DNA from: Chloroflexota bacterium
GTDB taxonomy: Bacteria; Chloroflexota; Limnocylindria; Limnocylindrales; CSP1-4
DNA: 8,256 nucleotides
Assembly: GCA_005880805.1 (NCBI GenBank)
Contig: VBFZ01000146.1
Location: 1-8,256 of the forward strand
Reading direction: 5' to 3'
The position numbers and the translations under genes were made by a program. This document shows, piece by piece, positions 3,838-8,256 of this stretch. The notes below the pieces were generated by a model, which searched no databases, was not told where the DNA came from, and saw only the letters and a list, made by a program, of their open reading frames with translations. Within the stretch, counting starts at the first letter, position 1. Each line of letters begins with the position of its first letter.

Positions 3838-4860
3838 CTACGGACCGGTGAACCCCTTCAGGGTGTTCGTGAAGTCCCAGCTGTTCTGGACGATCCCCGA
3901 GCAGTTGTTCGAGCCGGTCGACCCGGGGCAGCCGCCGTTGTCGCGCTGGATCGCCCACATCGACAGGACCGTCATCCCGTTCGCACGGGCGAAATCCAGG
4001 AGCTGCTGGGCGTCCTGCACACTGGTCGACTCGGTCCTCCGCGGGTAGTCGTCGAGGCCGTTCATGATCACGGCACCTTCCATCCCCCAGAGCTGCGCGG
4101 ACGTCTTCGACGGGAACAGGCCGGCGAGCTGGCCATGCAGTCCCTGCACGGCCGAGATGGCGGAGTCGCCCATGTCGAGGTTCGCCCGGTCGTAGTAGTC
4201 AAACACCATGGGCGTGACGACGTCGATGCGGACACCGTTCGTCACGGCGTTCTGGAGGACGGCCAGCCCGCTCGACTCCAGCCCGGTGCGTGACGTCGGG
4301 AGCGTGTAGGAGATCGACAGCGGCCTGCCCTGCGCCGTCGCCCAATCCTGCAATAGCTTGATCGCCTTGTTGCGGCGGTCGATGCCGTCCGGCTTCGTCA
4401 GGGAGCGGCCCTCGATGTCCATGTCGAGCCGGCTCACGTTGTAGGTCGTCACCACGCCCTGATACGCCGCGAGGATCGAGTTCACGTCCTTGCACGAATC
4501 CCCGATCTCCGTGCCGCCCTGGTCCGCGCTCCAGCCGCCGAACGATGGAATGACGTCGCCACCCAGGGACCGCAAGCTGGCGATGTCGCTGAGGTAGCGC
4601 CCGGAGGCCACCGTCTGGCTCGAGGTGCCGTTCCAGGCGAGCGTGCACGAGGTCTTGCTGAGCGTTTCGAGAAATGCCAGCGTGAAGTAGCGCGCGCCCG
4701 ACTGCTGGGCGATCGTCGTGATGCTGTCGGTCGTCCAGGTCTCGAAATAGGGCGAGTAGACGTGCGCTGGAATGGGCGTGGCGGCGGCACCAAGCGGAGT
4801 CGTGACGAGCGCAAGGACTCCAGCCAGCGTGAAGCCGGCAAGGACGCGACGGGCAGGCAT
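3838..4860 (-). CDS. Secreted glycoside hydrolase family 18 (chitinase-like) protein
   Basis: The 340-aa protein has a Sec signal peptide (about 1-27, AGVLALVTTPLGAAA). A single GH18 barrel then fills its length: YFTLAFLE (58-65); SFGGWS (106-111), the substrate-binding SxGG strand; and LDMDIEG (145-151), where Asp146-Asp148-Glu150 are the DxDxE residues and Glu150 the catalytic acid. MVFDYYD (218-224) is the strand with the Met/Asp/Tyr of the active site, and SMWAIQRD (300-307) carries the conserved barrel-floor Trp302. The IDFDIEG-type motif is typical of the actinobacterial chitinases that use substrate-assisted retaining hydrolysis of beta-1,4-GlcNAc polymers. There is no carbohydrate-binding module or cell-wall anchor. 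The ATG at 4860-4858 has GGGGAGG 4 nt upstream. It lies downstream of the response regulator on the same strand with a 124-bp gap, so it may have its own promoter. Chitin as substrate is inferred from family. Confidence 0.9.
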   Translation of the reverse strand: MPARRVLAGFTLAGVLALVTTPLGAAATPIPAHVYSPYFETWTTDSITTIAQQSGARYFTLAFLETLSKTSCTLAWNGTSSQTVASGRYLSDIASLRSLGGDVIPSFGGWSADQGGTEIGDSCKDVNSILAAYQGVVTTYNVSRLDMDIEGRSLTKPDGIDRRNKAIKLLQDWATAQGRPLSISYTLPTSRTGLESSGLAVLQNAVTNGVRIDVVTPMVFDYYDRANLDMGDSAISAVQGLHGQLAGLFPSKTSAQLWGMEGAVIMNGLDDYPRRTESTSVQDAQQLLDFARANGMTVLSMWAIQRDNGGCPGSTGSNNCSGIVQNSWDFTNTLKGFTGP

Positions 4861-4863
4861 GCT

Positions 4864-4891
4864 TCCTCCCCTTTTGTTGACGGTCCTCCCC
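4864..4891 (-). promoter_or_regulatory. Duplicated Shine-Dalgarno-like motif before the chitinase start
   Basis: On the minus strand GGGGAGGA occurs twice, 20 bp apart: at 4871-4864, the true ribosome site just before the ATG, and at 4891-4884. The upstream copy has no start codon at a useful distance. It could be a ribosome standby site or a purine-rich regulatory element, or simply coincidence. Confidence 0.3.
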
Positions 4892-4984
4892 GATCCGCGA
4901 GTGGGCGCCTCGCGTGCAGCTTCCGTCCCGAAGTGACGAGCCGGGCGATCGAAGCGACTTGATTATTTCCGCCGATTTGCTGGA

Positions 4985-5557
4985 TTAGGCCCGAGCAGCG
5001 GCCAGCGCCTCGCGTACGCGTTGCAGTAGTGCCGCTGCGACGAACGGTTTCTGCACAAAGGTGACACCGGGGTCGAGCATGCCGCTCCGCAGGATCTCGC
5101 CCTCGGGATAGCCGGACACGAAGACCCGGGGCACGCCCGGTCGCACCGTCTCCAGCTCCACGGCCAGTTCCGCTCCCGACATGCCCGGCATGAGCACGTC
5201 GGTCAGCAGGAGATCGATGCGCCCGGAATGAGCCGCGGCGATGCTCAGCGCCCGCTCACCATTGCTTGCCTCGAGCACCTCGTAGCCGTGCTCGCCCAGG
5301 ACTCGAACCATGAGGGCGCGGACGACCGGGTTGTCGTCCACGACGAGGATCGTGTGCCCGCCGTGACCGGCGCTGCCCGGCCCCGGGCCGAAGGCTTCGG
5401 ATTCCAGTGTCGCGGCCCCGAGGTGAGGATCGACGCCGGGATGGCCGGGGAGATCGCCTGGAGCCAACCAGTTGGACGGGTCGCCGGTCGGGTCGCTGGA
5501 CGAACCGTCCGACGATCTAGGCGGCACGGAGCCAGGGAACCGAACGAGTTTGGGCAA
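4985..5557 (-). CDS. Single-domain response regulator (REC) with long N-terminal linker
   Basis: Residues about 68-188 are a complete receiver domain: HTILVVDDNPVVR with acidic Asp74/Asp75, the phosphoacceptor Asp120 in LLLTDVLMPGMSG, Ser148 in FVSGY in the switch Ser/Thr position, and Lys170 in VQKPF. No output domain follows; the protein ends within a few residues of the last helix. The first 66 residues are Pro/Gly/Ser/Asp-rich and look disordered, as in linkers before the C-terminal receiver of hybrid histidine kinases. It may act as a phosphate shuttle or stand-alone regulator for an unlinked kinase; no kinase is in the window. The only start giving this length is TTG at 5557-5555, with no convincing ribosome site and an in-frame stop 16 codons upstream; GTG at codon 11 is an alternative. 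The start is therefore uncertain. Confidence 0.82.
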   Translation of the reverse strand: MPKLVRFPGSVPPRSSDGSSSDPTGDPSNWLAPGDLPGHPGVDPHLGAATLESEAFGPGPGSAGHGGHTILVVDDNPVVRALMVRVLGEHGYEVLEASNGERALSIAAAHSGRIDLLLTDVLMPGMSGAELAVELETVRPGVPRVFVSGYPEGEILRSGMLDPGVTFVQKPFVAAALLQRVREALAAARA

Positions 5558-5756
5558 CCAGCCGGCCTGGCACGGCTTGGCATCGCGAGGCGACGCGCGG
5601 GTATGTCATTTGAGACGGACCCCTGTCGGACCTGGGCGGCGCAACGATAGCGGCCCGTCGGGTGCCCGAAATCAGCCAATCTCCGTAGCAGGCCTGGCCT
5701 CATTCGCGCCGACGCCGCCACGTGCCCGATCGCACCTGGCGTGGGATGATCTCCCG
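5558..5756. other. Divergent intergenic gap with no feature seen
   Basis: These 199 bp separate the minus-strand response regulator from the plus-strand channel gene and must hold at least the channel's promoter. I find no convincing -35/-10 pair, repeat or hairpin longer than about 5 bp. GATGAT, six bases before the channel ATG, could be a -10 box for a leaderless transcript, but no matching -35 is visible. Confidence 0.4.
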
Positions 5757-6917
5757 ATGGAGATCGCCGCATTCCTTGCCGGCGTTGTCTGCCTGGGGCT
5801 GGTGCTCTGGGACGTGTTCGAAACGATCGTTGTCCCGCGTCCAACGCCCAGCCAGCTGCGCCTTGGCCGTCATCTCGTGCCATGGACCTGGCGCGCCTGG
5901 CGGTGGCTCGGGGAGCGCGCACGGACTGGCCTCGGTCGTGACCTCTTCTACGGGCTCTACGCCCCGTTTGCTGCGGTCCTCCTGCTCGCGGCGTGGATCT
6001 TCCTGCTGATCGTTGGCTACGGGCTGATCCTGTACGCCATTCGCGACCAGCTCTATCCCGTCCCCACCAATTTCGGCACGGTCCTCTACTTCGCGGCGGC
6101 GTCCGTCCTGACGGTCGGCTACGGGGACGTCATCCCCGTGGGCCCGGCCGCGCGATTCCTCGCGCTCGCCGGTGCGGCGACCGGCCTGGGGCTTGTTGCG
6201 CTCGTGATCACCTTCCTGTTTTCGCTGTTCGGCTCGTATCAGCGGCGGGAGCGGCTCGTCGTCGCCCTCTCTGCCAGGGCGAAATCGCCGCCATCAGCCG
6301 TGACGCTGCTCGAGAACTACGTCCGGCTCGGTCTCGTCGACCAGCTGCCGGCGCTCTTCGCGGAGTGGGAACGGTGGTCGGCCGAGGTGCTCGACTCCCA
6401 CGTCGCATACCCGCTGCTCGGGTACTTCCGCTCGAGCCACGACAACCTGTCCTGGGTCAGCGCTCTCGGGGCCATGCTGGACGCAGCCGCCCTCGTGCTG
6501 ACGACGGTGCGTGACGTGCCACGCGGCCAGGCCGAGCTGATGAAACGCGTCGGGGCCCACTTCGTCGAGGACCTCAGCAACTACTTCGGCTACAAGGGCA
6601 CCGACGGCTCGATTGTCGACGAGTCGCAGTTCGACGTGGCTTACGCTCGACTTGCGGCCGCCGGCTACTCCCTCGAGCCGGCGGAGACGGCCTGGCGCTC
6701 GTTCGAGCGAGCCCGCACGATCTACGCCTCCCGCCTCGAGTTCCTTGCCAGCTACTGGGCAACCTCAGCGCCTGTCTGGATTGCACCGCGCGTCAGCATC
6801 ACGTCGCCCGCCCACCAGGCTGGAACGCCCGAGCGGGAGCACGTTCCCGGCGCCGGAGGGCTGCCGCAGACTGGCGGTAGCCTCCCCGCCACCGCCAAGG
6901 AGTCTGAGCAACGGTAG
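5757..6917 (+). CDS. Potassium-channel family protein (pore-loop, Ion_trans_2 type) with large C-terminal domain
   Basis: The 386-aa protein has hydrophobic segments at about 3-22, 70-95 and 131-158. Between the last two lies a pore helix and the selectivity filter TVGYGD (119-124), the K+ channel signature. A basic turn (YQRRER, 161-166) marks the cytoplasmic exit. Residues about 180-345 form a soluble, mainly helical domain that is not a recognisable RCK or cyclic-nucleotide-binding module. The last 40 residues are Pro/Gly-rich and disordered. It is probably a tetrameric channel, with the C-terminal domain perhaps regulatory. The ATG at 5757 has only a weak GGGA upstream; longer frames would add a non-hydrophobic, unsupported tail. 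The propeller gene follows after 37 bp and the MoaD-like gene after that, suggesting co-transcription, though no functional link is known to me. Confidence 0.87.
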   Translation: MEIAAFLAGVVCLGLVLWDVFETIVVPRPTPSQLRLGRHLVPWTWRAWRWLGERARTGLGRDLFYGLYAPFAAVLLLAAWIFLLIVGYGLILYAIRDQLYPVPTNFGTVLYFAAASVLTVGYGDVIPVGPAARFLALAGAATGLGLVALVITFLFSLFGSYQRRERLVVALSARAKSPPSAVTLLENYVRLGLVDQLPALFAEWERWSAEVLDSHVAYPLLGYFRSSHDNLSWVSALGAMLDAAALVLTTVRDVPRGQAELMKRVGAHFVEDLSNYFGYKGTDGSIVDESQFDVAYARLAAAGYSLEPAETAWRSFERARTIYASRLEFLASYWATSAPVWIAPRVSITSPAHQAGTPEREHVPGAGGLPQTGGSLPATAKESEQR

Positions 6918-6954
6918 GCAATCGGGAAACAGCACGGAATCGGAGGAGAGCCGC

Positions 6955-8037
6955 GTGGCTGATGACGTCCGGCTGCTGATCGGCACCAGGAAGGGTGCGT
7001 TCATCGTCCAGGGAAATCGCAACGGCGGCGGCTGGCAGGTCGACGGGCCTACGTGCGAGGGCTGGCCCATCCATGACATCGCGGTCGAACCAGAGAGCGG
7101 CGCCCTCTTCGCGGGTGGCGGCAGCCCGTGGTACGGCGCCACGGTCTTCAGAAGCGACGACCAGGGGACGACCTGGAGCCAGTCGTCCGATGGGCTGACC
7201 TACGGCGACGACGCCGAGGCGCCGAAGATCGCCACGGTCTGGAACGTCGGGTTCGGTCACGGCGCGGTTTTCGCGGGTGTCGAGCCTGCGGGACTGTTCC
7301 GGAGCGATGACGGCGGGAAGACCTGGTCGCACGTTTCGGGGCTGCGCGACCACCCGTCGCGCGCACAGTGGCAGCCGGGCGCCGGCGGCCTGATCCTCCA
7401 CTCGATCGTCAGCGACCCGGACGACGCACGACGGATGTGGGTCGGGATCTCGGCCGTCGGCACGTTTGCGACCGAAGACGGCGGTGCGACGTGGGAGACC
7501 CGCAACCAGGGCGTTCGCGCCGACTTCGTTCCCGGTCCGCCGCCGGAGTTCGGGCAGTGCGTGCACAAGCTGACGATGGCGGGCGGCGAGTCGGGCCGCC
7601 TCTACCAGCAGAACCACTGCGGCGTCTACCGGACGGACGACGACGGACGAACGTGGCAGGAGATCACCGCCGGTCTGCCCTCGCAGTTCGGCTTCCCGAT
7701 GGCCGCCCACCCGCGCGATCCCCAGACGGTATGGACGATCCCGCTCAATGGAGACGATCGAGGTCGCTTCATGCCGGATGGCTCGGCCGGCGTTTGGCGC
7801 ACGCGGGATGGCGGCGCCACCTGGGTTCGCTCGGGCGACGGTCTCCCGCAGGAGAACGCCTTCGTTGGCGTCCTGCGCGAAGCCATGGCGGTCGACTCGC
7901 TCGACCCTGTGGGCGTCTACTTCGGGACCAGCACCGGGCAGCTGTATGGCAGCGCCGACGAAGGCGCCACCTGGTCGCTGATCGCCGACAACCTGCCCTC
8001 GATCTGGTCGGTCGAGGCGACCACGGCGAAGGGCTGA
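6955..8037 (+). CDS. BNR/Asp-box beta-propeller protein (sialidase-/VPS10-like fold)
   Basis: The 360-aa protein carries six Asp boxes of the (S/T)xDxGxTW type at residues 67-74, 117-124, 173-180, 227-234, 283-290 and 333-340. Their spacing of about 50-56 residues indicates a six- or seven-bladed propeller filling the whole length. There is no signal peptide or membrane segment, so it is likely cytoplasmic. Similar proteins are annotated as exo-alpha-sialidase or glycosyl hydrolase because of these boxes, but I see no sialidase arginine triad or RIP motif. A binding or scaffold propeller, as in Ycf48 or sortilin, is as likely. The GTG start at 6955 has GGAGGAG 6 nt upstream, which outweighs the longer open frame overlapping the channel gene. 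It is followed in the same frame, 12 codons past its TGA, by a MoaD/ThiS-like gene. Confidence 0.85.
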   Translation: MADDVRLLIGTRKGAFIVQGNRNGGGWQVDGPTCEGWPIHDIAVEPESGALFAGGGSPWYGATVFRSDDQGTTWSQSSDGLTYGDDAEAPKIATVWNVGFGHGAVFAGVEPAGLFRSDDGGKTWSHVSGLRDHPSRAQWQPGAGGLILHSIVSDPDDARRMWVGISAVGTFATEDGGATWETRNQGVRADFVPGPPPEFGQCVHKLTMAGGESGRLYQQNHCGVYRTDDDGRTWQEITAGLPSQFGFPMAAHPRDPQTVWTIPLNGDDRGRFMPDGSAGVWRTRDGGATWVRSGDGLPQENAFVGVLREAMAVDSLDPVGVYFGTSTGQLYGSADEGATWSLIADNLPSIWSVEATTAKG

Positions 8038-8067
8038 CCAGGCGGTGCTGACCGGGCGGCGCTGACC
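8033..8067 (+). repeat. 14-bp tandem repeat at the propeller/MoaD-like gene junction
   Basis: GCTGACCAGGCGGT (8033-8046) is followed directly by GCTGACCGGGCGGC (8047-8060) and a third partial copy, GCTGACC (8061-8067). The stop codon TGA of the propeller gene lies in the first copy. The repeat fills most of the 36-bp intercistronic gap. Since 14 is not a multiple of three, each copy number shifts the downstream frame. Confidence 0.7.
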
Positions 8068-8073
8068 CCCTCG

Positions 8074-8256
8074 ATGGCGACCGTCATCCTGCCCAGATCC
8101 CTGATCGCGCTCTTTCCGGCCGCCGAGCACCGGGCGACGGTGCCCGGATCAACGGTCGGCGAGGTGATCGACGGCCTTGATGCTCGCTGGCCTGGCATAC
8201 GCGACCGGCTTTGCCAGCCCGGTCCCGCGATCCGCGAACACATCAACCTCTTCGTG
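8074..8256 (+). CDS. MoaD/ThiS-like ubiquitin-fold protein, N-terminal part (runs off right edge)
   Basis: The first 61 residues are present. The pattern is a first beta strand ATVILPRSL, a strand TVPGSTVGEVIDGLDARWPGIRDRL (the beta-grasp helix follows the turn), and the start of INLFV, the strand that in MoaD and ThiS precedes the central loop. MoaD/ThiS proteins are small sulfur carriers or modifiers whose C-terminal Gly-Gly is activated by adenylation; that end is outside the window, so sulfur-carrier activity cannot be confirmed. The ATG at 8074 is the first methionine, but its upstream sequence is a poor ribosome site, so translational coupling to the propeller gene 36 bp earlier is plausible. 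It is probably the third gene of the channel-propeller operon. Confidence 0.7.
   Translation, partial: MATVILPRSLIALFPAAEHRATVPGSTVGEVIDGLDARWPGIRDRLCQPGPAIREHINLFV

Noticed and set aside
3665..4048. Plus-strand 127-residue open frame
   Set aside because: Much of it lies antisense to the chitinase-like gene, it has no ribosome site or family signal, and the region shows inverted repeats instead.
6613..6954. Upstream extension of the propeller protein
   Set aside because: It overlaps the channel's coding sequence in another frame, is low-complexity Arg/Ser/Pro, and the GTG at 6955 has an excellent GGAGGAG site.
6799..8130. Minus-strand 443-residue open frame opposite the propeller gene
   Set aside because: It is a long antisense shadow, common in GC-rich DNA; the plus strand carries six Asp boxes and a proper start.

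Overview
This is a GC-rich bacterial window with dense gene packing, good Shine-Dalgarno sites, a CCA-encoding tRNA gene and no mobile-element or phage genes. The mix of genes points to a free-living, probably soil or freshwater, high-GC bacterium: a streptogrisin-type secreted protease, a GH18 chitinase of the actinobacterial type, a STAND-type regulator, a LURP-one-related protein, and a BNR propeller next to a MoaD/ThiS-like protein. Chloroflexota (Limnocylindria-like) or Actinomycetota fit best. I cannot choose between them from this sequence, and the placement is inference.

Layout. 1-289 (-) is the N-terminus of a STAND ATPase regulator that runs off the left edge. It diverges from a secreted chymotrypsin-fold protease (444-1205, +) whose leader holds a 12-bp tandem duplication, one hairpin, and a second hairpin that buries the ribosome-binding site. 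The protease converges on a LURP-one-related protein (1215-1742, -). A tRNA-Gly(CCC) (1952-2027, +) with a recognisable promoter comes next, followed by an AlkA-type DNA glycosylase (2085-2801, +). Two small genes diverge from a region rich in inverted repeats: a 56-aa secreted peptide (2813-2983, -) and a 74-aa charged protein (3177-3401, +). The longest non-coding stretch (3402-3837) carries a degenerate array of about 27-bp repeats and several long-range inverted repeats that may be a structured RNA or terminators. On the minus strand follow a GH18 chitinase-like secreted enzyme (3838-4860) and, upstream of it, a single-domain response regulator (4985-5557). Finally a plus-strand run encodes a two-TM potassium-channel-type protein (5757-6917), a six-Asp-box BNR propeller (6955-8037) and the start of a MoaD/ThiS ubiquitin-like protein (8074 to the right edge), probably one operon.

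Functionally the window mixes exoenzymes (protease, chitinase), signalling (STAND ATPase, response regulator), DNA repair and membrane transport. I see no clear defence or biosynthetic system. The least explained parts are the structured protease leader, the 56-aa secreted peptide that resembles a GDSL-hydrolase start lacking its catalytic block, the repeat and RNA-like region at 3402-3837, and the propeller/MoaD-like pair.
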